This document shows, piece after piece, positions 11,734 to 24,051 of a stretch of DNA of 58,162 bases. The notes under the pieces are model-generated. The model worked only from the letters and a program-made list of their open reading frames with translations. It was not told the DNA's origin and made no database searches. The DNA comes from Epichloe hybrida (taxonomy: Eukaryota; Ascomycota; Sordariomycetes; Hypocreales; Clavicipitaceae). The translations under genes and the position numbers were made by a program. Each line of letters begins with the position of its first letter. Positions within the stretch are counted from its first letter, which is position 1. The DNA lies in contig JAFEKR010000102.1 in assembly GCA_019022495.1 (NCBI GenBank), positions 1 to 58,162 of the forward strand. Reading direction: 5' to 3'.

Positions 11734-12048
11734 ATAGTAATAATAGTAATAATAGTAATAATAGTAATAATAGTAATGATAGTAATAATAGTAATAATAG
11801 TAATAATAGTAATAATAGTAATAATAGTAATAATAGTAATAATAGTAATAATAGTAATAATAGTAATAATAGTAATAATAGTAATAATAGTAATAATAGT
11901 AATAATAGCAATAATAGTAATAATAGTAATAATAGTAATAATAGTAATAATAGTAATAATAGTAATAATAGTAATAATAGTAATAATAGTAATAATAGTA
12001 ATAATAGTAATAATAGTAATAATAGTAATAATAGTAATAATAGTAATT
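11734..12048. repeat. 9-bp minisatellite (GTAATAATA), about 35 units
   Basis: An almost perfect array of GTAATAATA, with a GTAATGATA-type variant near 11777 and a GCAATAATA variant near 11907. Because the unit is 9 bp, it reads through as a long Val-Ile-Ile repeat on the plus strand and poly-Leu on the minus strand; these are not genes. The same site in copies (b) and (e) holds only a few units, and copy (d) has an 18-bp relative at 26425-26610. Confidence 0.9.
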
Positions 12049-12467
12049 AAGGTTATAAAAGTTATTAAAGCTTTTATAATAAGTATAGTATATTATATAA
12101 AACTAAGTCCTAATATTATTTTTAAAAACAAGTTAAACTTATTTTTTATAGCTTATTTAAGCTATATAAGGTAATTAAAATTATACTATTAGTTATCTAT
12201 TAATAAATTATAAATATTAGTCTATTATATTCTTTCTTTATATATTATTATAATAAGATATATAAAGTTACTATATATAACTTCTTAAAGCTTTAGAATT
12301 ATAAAGCTTAAAGTAATATTTAATTAGTTTAAATAGTAAATAAATAGTTTAAGCTCTTTTTAAGTTCTTATTATATAACTAATAATATATTAATACGAAG
12401 TATATACTTTATTAACTTCTTACTATTTATTTAGATTTATTAACTAATTATATTATATTAGTTTAGG

Positions 12468-13140
12468 AACAGAGCCATCGGGCAAGCCTTGGCAGTAGCA
12501 GCTAGAAGACTCCCTAGCAAGGACACAATTATCACTTTCGAAGGAAACACAGCGTAGTATAAAGAAGACTAAAAATAGATTACTAAAGTGTTTAGCCTAG
12601 AGGTAACTATTTACTACTATATACTTAGCGTTATTATTAAGGGTTTCCTAATAAAGTATATATTTATTAAAAACCTAGTAGTAAAGATTAAAAAAGCAAA
12701 TAAAGTAAATATAATTAAGGTAACTATAAGATACCCCTAAGGTAAAGGTACTTAGTAAATTACTTTAATTCTTAAATTAGCTAAAGTTAAAGACACTAAT
12801 AAAATATACTAAGATAAAATAGTATTTAAAGCAAAGCTATTCTAAGCTAAACTATATAATAAAACCTTATAACCTAGATAGTACTATAACTACTTCTAAA
12901 TAAGATATATTACTAAGTTTTATAAGGTAATACTAAGGTATAGTAAGTATAAAGCTAGCTAGTATAAGGATAAAAAGGCATTATACTCTATAATAAATAG
13001 ATAACTTAAGGAAAACTATATCCTATACTCTAGGCTATATATTACCTAGTTTAAAGATTATCTAGTGCTAAAAGAAAAGTAAAATATAGTAAAAGTAAGA
13101 TACTTAAAATAACCTTTTTACTTTACCTTTAACTCCTCTA
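12468..13140 (+). pseudogene. LINE ORF1 (gag-like) remnant with zinc knuckles
   Basis: 12468-12556 is free of stops and reads AVAARRLPSKDTIITFEG, continuing into a degraded frame. At about 12876-12990 the plus strand reads RQYYNYFQIRYITKFYK and then RYSKYKASQYK; restoring Tyr to Cys and Tyr to His (TGY to TAY, CAY to TAY) at conserved positions gives CCHC zinc knuckles, the nucleic-acid-binding motif of LINE ORF1 proteins. It is truncated at its 5' end and broken by stops. The 3' end of ORF1 and the start of ORF2 cannot be placed exactly. Confidence 0.65.
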
Positions 13141-13299
13141 GTAAGAATATAGTACTAGCCTAAGAGAGAACTAGTATAGCTATAAAACCTATAGTAATAA
13201 TAGGAAGAAAAAGAGGTTACCTTATAAACATAAAATAAAGCGCTAAATAGCTAAGAGCTAGAAGCATTAAGTACTATATAAAATAACTTAAAGCTAGAA

Positions 13300-16170
13300 T
13301 AAAACTAGTATAAAATAGCTAAAACTTACTACCTCTCTCTTAATTAATATAGTAATACTATAAGTTTTTTTCTAGAATATAAATAAAAAGAATAGCTTAA
13401 TATATATTATACTTTATTACTAAACTAATATAAATATAATAATAATCTAATAGTAAAAATATATAAAATATCTATAGCCTTTTATACTAGGCCTTACCTA
13501 GTTTTAACTTATATACTATAATAAGTATAATAGTATATATATAAATAAGAAATATAATATAAGGTTATAGTTAGCTTAAGGAGGGCCTAATTAATTACTA
13601 GTAAAAATATAAAGGGTTAAGATCTATTCCCTTTACTTAAAAGGCTATAGTAATAACTAGAACACCCCTATATAAGATATTAATATAAAGATATTATATA
13701 ACTAAAGTATATTTATAGGAGACTTTAACTAAAAGCACCCCCTCTAGGATAAGCTAAATAAAATAACTAATAAAGTAAATAAACTACTAGAACTTATTAG
13801 CTAGTAAAGGCTTAGACTAGTAATACCTTAAGGGAAACCTACTAGATAATATAAGGATAATAAGGATAGTACTATAGACCTAGTGTAAGTAACCCTAAAT
13901 ATCTAAGTTTACTATAAAGGCATAGAAAACCTTACTAAATCTAACTATATTCTATAGCTAATTAGTATCTTTACTAACCTATAGGATAGTACCTTATAAA
14001 CTCTTAGGTATATATAAAATATAATAGATAAACTATATATACTAGTAAAAGTAATAATATATTTTTAACCTAAAAATGCCCTAGACTTATAAGATAAAGA
14101 AGGGATAAATATATACACTACCTAGCTTATTATAAACCTATAATAAATAGTAAATAAAGTAGCCCTATAAAAGCCTTAAGGGCTTCCTAGCCTAAAGGCA
14201 TAGTAGTTAAGAATAGCTAAAGAGGTAGTTACTAAAGCTAGATAAATAAAGAGATAATAAAGATAATAAAGAATAAAAGTAAACTAGTAAGCTTACACTA
14301 AGGTAAATAAAAATTAGAAATAAGTTATTAGGATAAAAAGAAGAAATATATAGAGAGAAGCCCTATAAAAAGCTAATATATAAAGAAAAAATAGGGGAGT
14401 ATAAAGGCTTAAGAGATAGGCCTAGCTTTAAAGCTAAGCCCCCTTAGAATTACCTAGGTTACTAAAGCTAAAGAGAACTAAAAATAACCTAAACCTAGTT
14501 ACTATATATAAAAATAAAGTAAGTATACTAGTATAAAGATTTTTCCTTAAGCTTATAGTAAATCTCTTTTATATTCTAGATTTTACTTTCCTAAAGCTAG
14601 ATAATACACTATTCCTAAATAAAGAATAATTTAAATTAAAGAAAATATTAGATATTTTATTAAATATAGCTAGCTAGAAGGTAATAAGTAATAATAAACT
14701 CCTAGTAAGCCTTATTAAAGCCTATAGTAAGCTAGTAAAAGAGGCTATAGCTTAACTCTTAAATACTATTCTTAAAGTAAGATACTTCCTAGCCTAATTT
14801 TAAACTACTAGAGTAATAGTAATTAGAAAACTAAGTAAGATAATAAAAGAAATAAGGAGGGCTAATATATAAAGGCTTATTTCCTTACTAAATATTATTA
14901 GGAAAATTATAGAAGTAGTAATTATAAAATAACTTATAGCCTTTACTAAGGTAAAAGGACTTCTTCTAAAACTATAAATAGAAAATAAAATAAATAAGTT
15001 AATAAAGATAGTAATTAAGGTCTTAGTAGAATAAATAAGAGAGGCCTAGGGTAAAGGCAAAATTACCTTACTAGCCTAAATAGATATTTTATTTACCTTT
15101 AATAAAGTTAGCTATCTATACCTAATTACCTTACTAATTTAATTAGAAATCTTACACTAGCTAATAGCTATAATATAAAGCTTCCTAGTAAATAAAATAA
15201 GCTAGCTTAGCTTTAATAGTAAACTCTCTAAACCCTTTAGGATTAAAGCTAGTACCTTATAAGAATTACCTCTTTTATTAATTCTCTTTTTTTTTTACTT
15301 AGTAAAACTTTATATATACTTCTAAGCTATCCTAGGTATAGTAGCTATTAGATTTACTAATAATAAAAATATTATAGTGTTTAGTAAAAATATAGTATAA
15401 ACCTAAAGAAGTCTTAAGGCTATATAGAGAATTTATAAGAACTAGGTAAAGAAAGTAAATATAAAGTTTAACGTAGTAAAAACTAAACTTATATACTTTA
15501 GTAAGGCTTATAAGCCTTTATAAGTAAGGGTCTAGCTTAGTATAGAAAAGATAGCGCTAATAGAAATATACTAATTTCTTAGGGTATAGGTAAATAGAAA
15601 ACTTAACTAAAGTACTTATAAGAATATCCTTAAGGGAAAGCTAGCCTAGTAGTAGCTTACACTCTTTATATTAGTAGTATTAGTATAGGGTATTAGTTTT
15701 AGAGATACTTAGCTTATATATATATAAGTAGTCTAGCCTATTCTTACCTATAAAGTAAGTGCTTATTATACCTTAACTAAGAAAAGAGAAAACCTAAGAG
15801 AAATAGTTAGAAGCTTTATAGTAAACTAATTAACTTACCTTTAGACTATAGCTAGAGTATTTAAGGCTATACTAATTACCTAGCTAGAGGTTAAGACTTA
15901 TATCCTTCCCCTAGACCTTTACTTAAATAAGATAAAATAAAAGTTTAAAGAAAGGATTATACTTAGTAAAATAGTAAATAAGATATAGGCTATAGCTAAC
16001 TTAGTGTAAATAGTATTATAATATAAAGAAAGACCCTCTCTTACTAATAATAAACTAGATATATAACTATATAAAAATAAAAGAGAAGATAAAAAAATTA
16101 GTATTTTAATAGAAGACTAAGATAATATGAGAATAGAAGAGAACTAATAGAGAATTACTTACTTACTTAT
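13300..16170 (+). pseudogene. LINE ORF2 remnant (endonuclease and reverse transcriptase region)
   Basis: It parallels 4230-7017 of copy 1. The reverse transcriptase blocks lie at about 14900-15560, with the FADD-equivalent box near 15350-15375 reading R-F-T-N-N. The region upstream (about 13400-14500) is where the endonuclease domain of Tad-like ORF2 should be; I could not pick out its catalytic residues. Stops occur every few codons. Confidence 0.6.
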
Positions 16171-17313
16171 AACCTAAAGAATATCTAGAAATTTTATACT
16201 AGACTTAATAAGTATATCTTTTTTATAATAATATAACTATATATAAGAAAGATTAGCCTTAATAAGTTCCTTTTCTAAAGATATATTCCTAGGGTAACTT
16301 TGCCTTTATATAGCTATAGCTATATAGTTAAAGACTAGTATTATATAATTATTAATTACGCTAACTATAACTATAGACACCCCTAAATATAATAGCCTAG
16401 AGATATATAGAAAGTAAGGCTAGCCCTAGATAATCCCCTAAGGGTAAGATATATAGCTAAATAGGTCCTTAGCATAAGAAAACTTTAATATTATATATTA
16501 GCATAAGACCTAGCCCTTAGCTAACGTAAACTAGGCGAGGATCTAGGCTACCCTAGAGGTAAATAAAATAATTAATAAATAGACACTATAGATAACTAGA
16601 GAGAGATACTAGGTAAAATAATATAGCCATAGAGGTAAGCTAAAAATAAGGCGAAATTACACTAAGATAAAAAGACTATAGGTTTAGAATAGTTATTAGA
16701 TTAATTTTAAGTTATAAAACTATAGGTATTATTTTACACTAGCTTACTACTACCCTTTTACTGCCCTAAAATTAGCCTTATTTCTCTTTAAAAACTAGAA
16801 TTATATTCTCTATTACCTTACTCTTACCCTTAGCTAATAGGCTAGTAGCTAGGAGCTAGTTTATTTTTACTACCTAGGTATTAAGCTACTAGAGCTAAAA
16901 AATAACTTTATTATATTATTTCTTAGTAAACCTAGACTTAGCTAGGTCTAGGCTTACTACTATAATACCTTATTTCTTTTTAGTGTAGTTTTTAGTATAA
17001 AGTTTCTTAACCTAAGCTATATAGTTCTCTAGGGCTTAGATAATTAAAGTTAGCCTTAATTTAAAGCTATTACTATACTAGAATAAAACCACTTATATTA
17101 CTCCTAGTAACTATACTAGCCTAGGTATTAACTAATTACTAATACTCCCCTTACTAGCTAGTAATATTTAGCTATAAGTAAATTAGCACTAGAGTAAGCT
17201 TAGAGTAAGTATAAATACTAATATTACCTTAGAATATCTATAGTTATAGACCTAATAGTTAAAGTAAGCGCTAGATATTACCCCTTTTTATATAAATTAG
17301 CCTTACTCCTAGG
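16171..17313 (+). pseudogene. LINE copy 2: ORF2 C-terminal tail and start of 3' region
   Basis: Equivalent to 8701-9840 of copy 1. It includes the C-terminal ORF2 segment (about 16180-16560) with IGLNKFLFK-like wording near 16250, then stop-rich AT sequence. The chromovirus inserted after CTAGG (17309-17313); the LINE resumes at 24052 with the matching sequence GCTAGTAATAAACTAAC. Confidence 0.5.
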
Positions 17314-17515
17314 TGTGAGGCCCCACTCACAACAACACCTGTAATCACTAGTGCACCCCGCGGGCAGGCTATGTCCTAGGGCTAGGTTCACGTAACACTA
17401 GCAAGCCACTAGCTATAAGCTAGCGACTTATATATATAATACACTTAGACCTAGTAAGCTTTTATTAATATACTAAAGCCCTTATATCTCTTACCTAGCT
17501 ATTATTATTCTTATA
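17314..17515 (+). repeat. chromovirus left LTR, mosaic RIP
   Basis: 202 bp, from TGTGAGGCCC to ATTCTTATA. Bases 1-112 have normal composition (CCCCACTCACAACAACACC, CCCCGCGGGCAGG). From about base 117 (17430) the sequence switches abruptly to TATATATATAAT-type text. The right LTR shows the opposite pattern, with the switch at the same internal position. Confidence 0.9.
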
Positions 17516-19099
17516 ATTCTAAAGCTTCTCTTACTAGCTACCTAAGAGTAATATAAGGGGGAGAATTACCTAATTTACTAGAGTAATATTAAATAATAAC
17601 CTAACCCTAATAAATAAAAGTTATACCTAATTAAATAAGGGTAATACTATAGGTAAAGATATACTATATACTAATAAAACTATACTTATAATAAGACCCT
17701 TTACCCCTTATAGTAAAGCTATAGTAATACTAAAGTAAATTACTTAGCTAGAAAAACTCTAAAGATTATAAAAATAAGAATAAAAGCTTATTAACCTTAT
17801 TAAGGGTAACTTAAGGGAAGTATAAGAAAAAAGTAAGTAAAAAGCTAGCCTCTCCTTAAGTAATAGTAGCTAAGAGGTTAAAGTTAAGAATATTACTAAG
17901 CTTTAATACCTTATAAACTCCTAGAGGTATAAGATATAGATAAATAACTTAAACTATACCTTTAATAAGGTAAAGAAAAAATACTAATATAATTACTAAA
18001 AGATTCTCTTTATACTTAACTATATATATACTAACTATAAGGTAAGATAAAATAAATACCTTAATAAATAATAGGCTAATAGCTAGGATAATCTTAAGAA
18101 TAACTAGGATAAATTCTAGACTTAGACACTTATATTACTTAAGGACTTTATAAACTATAATACTTAAATAGCTATATAGCTTAAGAATATAAAGTAATAT
18201 AAGGGCTAAAGCCTTATTAAATTTAGTATTTTCCTAGATTTACTAGAGATATACCTAGAAAAAGCCCTAGAAAAGTCCTATACCCTTATATTCTTTATAA
18301 AGTTACTTCTTAAGCTATAGGACTATATTAACTTATATACCTCTATTACTAGGAAAATATAAGAAAAGGTTATATAACTTACCTAGTAATTTTAGGAGGC
18401 TATACTAAAGAGTAAGTAAAAGCCTAAGTATTTAGAAAATAAAGGATTATATAAGAACCCCTAATATTATAGAAATAACTTACCCTAAGGTTATAGGCTA
18501 TATAGAGATTAAAGAAATAAAGACTAGGAAAAGGGCCTAGCTATATACCTAAATAATAGTAAAGTTAGGGATAAGAGATAATATTTTAACTATAATAGCC
18601 TAAACTACCTTATAAATAAGTATAATAAGCTAAGGAAAGAGCCTTAAGTTAAATAAGAAAACTTCCTAAGGTAAAAGTAAAGGCCCTTATCTTTACCTTA
18701 AATACTAAGGTACTAATTACGTGTTAATTTTATATACTAGTTATTATTTATAGGTATAAAGATATTAAAATAGTAGTAAATCTAAATAGCTATACTAAGC
18801 TTAATATTATTAGTATTAAATTTATAAGAAACTATAAGCTTAATTAGGCTAAGGCTATAGTACTTATTCTCTAAGTAATAAGGGCCTTTATAGTCCCTTA
18901 ATATAGTATTTATAAGGTACTTATTACTATTAAAGACTTAAGAGAGAAAGAAAAAAACCTTAAGCTACTATATATAGCTATAGATAAAGACCTAAGAGTA
19001 AGGGAAAGCCTTATCTTAATTAAAATATATATACTTAATAAAGAATATATATATCTTTATTTATACTTATAAAAGTAATAATTTAAGAAAAAGAAAATA

Positions 19100-20650
19100 G
19101 CCTTTTTACTTATAACTCCTTATAAGTTTATAAAGGTAATATATAATAAGGCTATTATATATACTATTATAAGAGTTATAGAAAATAAGTTTATTACCCT
19201 AAAAGATAATAAGGAAGTAAAAGTATATAAAACTATTAAAAATATCCCTAAGAAACTATATAAGTTTAAAGATATATTTATAATAAATAAGGTAAGTAAT
19301 TTACTATTAAGAAAGAAAACTAACTATATAATTAACCTAATACCTAGGGCTATACCCCTATATAAACTAATTTACTCTCTCTCTTAAAGTAAGTTAAAGA
19401 AGCTTTATAAATATATTAATAGAAACCTATAAAAAGGCTAGATAAAACCCTTTAAGAGCCTTATAAGTATACTTATTTTATTTATACTAAAGAAGGATAA
19501 AATACTTTAACTATATATAAATTATTAGGGACTTAATAAAGTAATATAAAAGAATTATTACACTCTCCCCTTAATTTTAAAGATCCTAAACTAGTACTAA
19601 GGAGCTTACTACTTCTTAAAGATTAATATTAAGAATACTTACTATTAAATCTATCTTAAAGAGAGTAATAAGTAAAAAACTATATTTTATACTTATTATA
19701 AACACTATAAATACCTTATAATACCCTTTAGGCTAACTAATACCCTAGCTACTTTTTAAAGCTATATTTATAAAGTGCTTTATAAGCTAGTAAACACTAT
19801 TTATATAGTATATCTAAATAATATCCTTATTTTCTTAAAAATATAAAAGAAGTATACTATATATATTAAGGAAGTTTTAAAATATATAAGGTTAGTAAAG
19901 TTATATATAAAACCCTTAAAGTATTTATTTTACTAGAAATTAGTAAAATTCCTAGGGTTTATTTTATTAGTTAATAGTATTTTAATAAATATATATAAAG
20001 TAAATATAATCTAAGACTAAAAGAAGCCTATAAGCTTTAAAGATATATAGTCTTTCCTAGGATTCTATAACTTTTACTAAAGGTTTATTTACTAATACTC
20101 TAGGATTATAGTACCTTTATATATATTAATAAAAGGTAGTTAAAATAGTATTTAGACTAGGAAGTTTATATTTAGGGAAAGGGAATAGCTAGTATTTAAC
20201 TAGCTAAAGAATACCTTTTAATAAGTGCCTTTTCTTTATTATTATAACCTAAGTTAGCTAGTATATATTAAAATAAATACTTTAGTCTTTATAATAGTAA
20301 GAATCTTATCTTAATAAAATAATAAGGGCTAATAGTATCCTATAGTATTTTAGTTAAGGAAGTTTATAAATACTAAATATAATTATAATATAGTAAATTA
20401 AAAGTTACTTACTATAGTAAAGTTATTTAAATACTAGTAATACTATATTAAAGGCATAGTAACCCTAGTAAAGGTCTTATTAAATTACTATAACTTATAG
20501 ACTTTTATAAGGTAATAAAAGCTAAATAGGAGGTAAGCTAAATAGTATATATTCCTTTACTTCTTTTACTTTATAATTAAGCATAGACTTAGGAAGAGTA
20601 ACCTAGTAAATACACTATTAAGATAGTCTAATTATAAAGGCAAACCCTTA
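19100..20650 (+). pseudogene. chromovirus reverse transcriptase and RNase H remnant
   Basis: Reading through stops, the plus strand gives LYINY*GLNKV at 19512-19545 (family LxIDYRxLNxxT), an FGLTNAP-type block near 19725-19745, and YLNNILIF at 19811-19834, the Ty3/gypsy YLDDILIF box with both catalytic Asp now Asn. The thumb and connection follow, with a LGFYNFY-like block at about 20055. Retroviral-type RNase H would occupy about 20200-20620. Inactive. Confidence 0.8.
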
Positions 20651-21379
20651 ATAAATAAGGCACTTTTACTAAAGCTTTAAAAAAAAATAGTAATTACTAA
20701 AGAACTAGTAAAGGAAAAGATACTAATATATAAGAGAAAATATAGTAAGATACCTTTAGGGAAGGAAAATACCCTAGTCTTAATATATTAAAGAAAATAT
20801 AATAAGATACCTTTAAGGGAGGAAAATACCTTAGTCTTAGTAAAAAGACTTAGTAAAATACCTTTAGGGGAGGAAAATACCCTAGCTACTATAGAGAGAG
20901 CTCTAGAGGCTAAAGTAGCCTAGTTAAAAGACTAGTTAGCTACTATAAATCTAGTAAAAGATTAGCTAAATAAGGGTAATTTCTAGGAGAAAGTAGTATA
21001 TATCTAAGATATTAGTATAGTATAAGAGATATAGAAGACTATTAAGCCACTAAATGCTTACTAATTTAGGCTAAATAAACTATTAGTGTAATTACTATAG
21101 AAAGTATAGGATTAAGATCTAGATTTATAAAGGTAAAATAGTAAGATTAATAATTCCCTAGTAAGAGGTAAGGGAAAAGCTAGTCTATAGTTATATAGTA
21201 TAAGGGGTTTTCTAATATACTAAGACTAAGTAGTTATTCCCTAGGAGCTTATCTTATAATAGGAGCTTTTATAGCTATACTATAATAATTTACTAGTAAG
21301 TTACTTTAGGACTAAATATACTCTTAAGCTATTAAAGCATTACTTCTAGTAGCTAGGTATAAGTAAGTTAGTATTTAAC

Positions 21380-22510
21380 TATATTATAAGCTATAGGGTT
21401 TACTAGTAAGTAGTAGCTAGAAGGGATTACTTATATAAAAGCCTTAAATCCTTGCTAATACTATAGTAACTATAGGTAAAAATCTTAATAGATTTTATTA
21501 TAGAATTACTAGTTACCTAAGTAAGTAAATAAAAGACTAATGTAATCCTAGTAATTATAGACTAATTTACTAAGTACTTTATTTTCTTACCTATAACTAT
21601 AATAATTAATATAGCTAAACTAGTAAAGCTTTTCTATAAGGAGATTAAACTAAGGTTTAGGGCACTAGAGGGCATTATATCTAATAGAGGATTAGTCTTT
21701 ATAAGCTAATTCTAGTTAGACTTATACTACTTATTATATATAAAGTAAAGGCTTTTTATAGTATTTTACCCCTAAACTAATAGGTAAATAAAGAGAATAA
21801 ACTAAGTGCTTAAGTATTACCTTTAATACTTTATAGCTAATAACTAATAGATATAGTCTAAGCTACTCTTAATAGCCTAATTTACCTATAATAATATAGT
21901 AAATAGGACTATAGGCTACTCTCTTAATTACTCCCTTATAGGCTATTTACCTAAGTTTTACTTAGCTTTTAGGGATAAGACTAAAAAAAGGAAAATACTA
22001 GAAGCTTATATATATATTATAAAGCTATATAAAGTTAGAGAGTAGCTAAAGTAAAACTAGGTAAAAGCTACTAAGACCTAAGTAAAGTACTATAACTAGT
22101 ATTACTAGCTATTAATACTAAAAAGAGATAACCTAGTATTATTATTAGTAAAGAACATTAGGCTTAAGGATATAAAATAGAAGCTAATCCCTAGATTTAT
22201 TAGACTATTTTAGGTACTCAATACTATAGAAAAATAAGTATATAGACTTATATTACCTAAAAATATAGTTAGCTATATAATATATTTTATATTAGCTTAT
22301 TAGAGCTATAAAATTACTATAAAAACACTAGAGATAAGGAAATACTAATACTAGACTTAGAGAATAAAGATAATAAGTATAAAGTTAAGGAAGTTAAGGA
22401 CTATAGGAAGACTTAAGAAGGTAATAAATACCTAGTAAAATAGAAGGGTTAGCTAAGTAAATATAACTAATAGGTTTTAGTAAAGAATATAGAAAGCGCT
22501 TAATATATAA
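21380..22510 (+). pseudogene. chromovirus integrase and chromodomain remnant
   Basis: The integrase core is recognisable through stops: an LISNRGLVFIS*F-type block (about 21680-21715; the family has SDRGxxFxSxFW), then INQVLKYYL-like text with the downstream AQFTYNNI (about 21880-21900) and GYLPKFYLAF (about 21940-21975). At about 22417-22490 the text YLVK*KG*LSKYN matches the YLVKWKGW chromodomain signature, with both Trp codons changed to TAG. This domain directs chromoviruses to histone-marked heterochromatin in known members. Confidence 0.8.
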
Positions 22511-23844
22511 TTTAGGTATTTTACTAAAATAAGTCTAATAAGAAAAGTAGTAAGATATAAGTAAGTTATAGGTAAAAAGATATAATATTCTTATAGAAAA
22601 GGCATAGCCTTATTAGCTACTATTACACTCTAAAATAAAACCCTTAGATTACTTACTAAAAAACAAAAGAAATTATACTTATAAAGTAAGGAGAGTTAAG
22701 GGAAACCTCTCTATAGTAGCCCTTATATAGGAATACACTATACCCCTATAAAGAAAGTATTTACTTACCTTCTTATTTTCCTTAATAAAGCCCCTTATTA
22801 CCTAGAAAAAGTAATACTTTACTACACCCTAAGGTATAAAACCTAGGTTATAAGACTATAAATATAAAGTTACCTTTATTTTCTAAATATAGAAAAGTTT
22901 ATAATAATTTTACTATAAAAGGGTTAGTAAATAAGTAGTAAAAAGAAATAAAATACTTACTACCCTTAGGATAAGCACTAGCTATATTATAATAGAAAGT
23001 TATTACTAAGATATAATATACTAATTATATAAAATTAATATCTCTTACCTTAAAATATAAGTAAAGTACTAGTATATAGGTAAGAAAAAGATAAACCTAG
23101 TAAACCTTTATAGCCTTTATAAGGCTAAATATAATATAGTGTGCTATATTAGCGTAGTTAAAACCTAATATTAAGGCTAAGTAAGACCTAGTAATACTAA
23201 AGTAAGTTACCTTAGAGAATATAAAGTCCTTAGAGTTCTCCTTAATAGTATTACTAAGGGTATTTATAAGGGTTTATACTTAGTCTAAAAGGACTAAAAG
23301 GTCTAGAAAGTTACCTTTTATAGTAGCTATTACCTATATAAAGACATTAGAAATAAGGGACTAAAAGACTAGTAAATAGTAGTATATTTATAGTATTATA
23401 GGTATTACTATATTTATAATACTAAGTATAGTGTTTAAAATGCTTTACTATTATAATAGTAGTAAATAATTTAGTAAGGAATTAATAGTTAATCTTAGGT
23501 AATTTAAGCTTAGATAAAGGGTTTTTCTTAAAGTCTATATATCTAGTATATAAATAGTATATATAGGAATATTCCTTTAAGGGAATATATTTAGCCTTTA
23601 TAATAAAAATATAGTAATACATAAGGGTAAAGTAAAGGTAACTAAAGGTATAATAATAATTTATAGAAAACTTATCTAGTATTATAGAAGAGAAAAGTAT
23701 ATAATATAATAAGAAGTTACTAGTAAATTTATACTTAAGCGCTACTTATTATTTATTATTATTTTAATATAGTAACTAGGTAGTAAATAGCTATATAATA
23801 GCTAGTAAGCTATTTAGGAGCCTAGCTATAAGTAAGGGAGTAAT
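22511..23844. other. chromovirus 3' interior, no recognisable gene
   Basis: RIP-saturated sequence with stops in all six frames. It lies between the chromodomain and the right LTR, so it belongs to the element by position, but I see no domain. It could be a long 3' non-coding region or an additional decayed ORF. Confidence 0.5.
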
Positions 23845-24046
23845 TATAAGGCCTTACTTATAATAACACCTATAATTACTAGTGAACCCTATAGGCAGGC
23901 TATGTCCTAGGGCTAGGTTTATATTATACTAGTAAGCTACTAGCTATAAGCTAGTAACTTGCACGCATAACACACTTAGACCTAGCAAGCTTTAGTCAAT
24001 ATACTAGAGCCCCTATACTTCTTGCCTAGCTATCATTGTTCTTACA
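23845..24046 (+). repeat. chromovirus right LTR, mosaic RIP
   Basis: 202 bp, from TATAAGGCCT to TGTTCTTACA. It aligns base for base with the left LTR. Bases 1-112 carry about 20 C-to-T or G-to-A changes relative to the left LTR, whereas the last about 85 bases keep the original C and G (TTGCACGCATAACACAC, CTATCATTGTTCTTACA) where the left LTR is mutated, with one exception. Two or three transversions also differ. Confidence 0.9.
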
Positions 24047-24051
24047 CTAGG

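Larger units (their letters stand above)
10759..12467. mobile_element. hAT-like element (copy c), left part
   Basis: It begins TAGAGTATTGCACTAAAACG, the same end as copy (e) and the inverse of the right end of copies (b) and (d). Subterminal CTACACTACA arrays (10790-10975) follow, then the long arm, the 10-bp TTATAATAGC array (about 11400-11490), a 9-bp GTAATCTTA-type array in reverse (11515-11560), a large 9-bp minisatellite and the middle region. It stops at TTAGTTTAGG (12467), where LINE copy 2 is inserted. The remainder continues at 25136. Confidence 0.8.
17314..24046 (+). mobile_element. Ty3/gypsy chromovirus (chromodomain LTR retrotransposon)
   Basis: 6733 bp with 202-bp LTRs that start TG and end CA, and the perfect 5-bp duplication CTAGG at 17309-17313 and 24047-24051. 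LINE copy 1 shows the empty site (CCTAAGCTAGTAATAAAC near 9838). The pol order reverse transcriptase, RNase H, integrase, chromodomain on the plus strand defines a chromovirus. All frames are broken by RIP stops. A purine-rich GTAAGGGAG just before the right LTR is a candidate polypurine tract. About 1.3 kb between the chromodomain and the right LTR (22510-23844) shows no recognisable coding. Confidence 0.9.

Noticed and set aside
11710..12174. Long Val-Ile-Ile plus-strand frame and poly-Leu minus-strand frame
   Set aside because: Both are read-through of the 9-bp minisatellite in a hAT-like element; no real protein.
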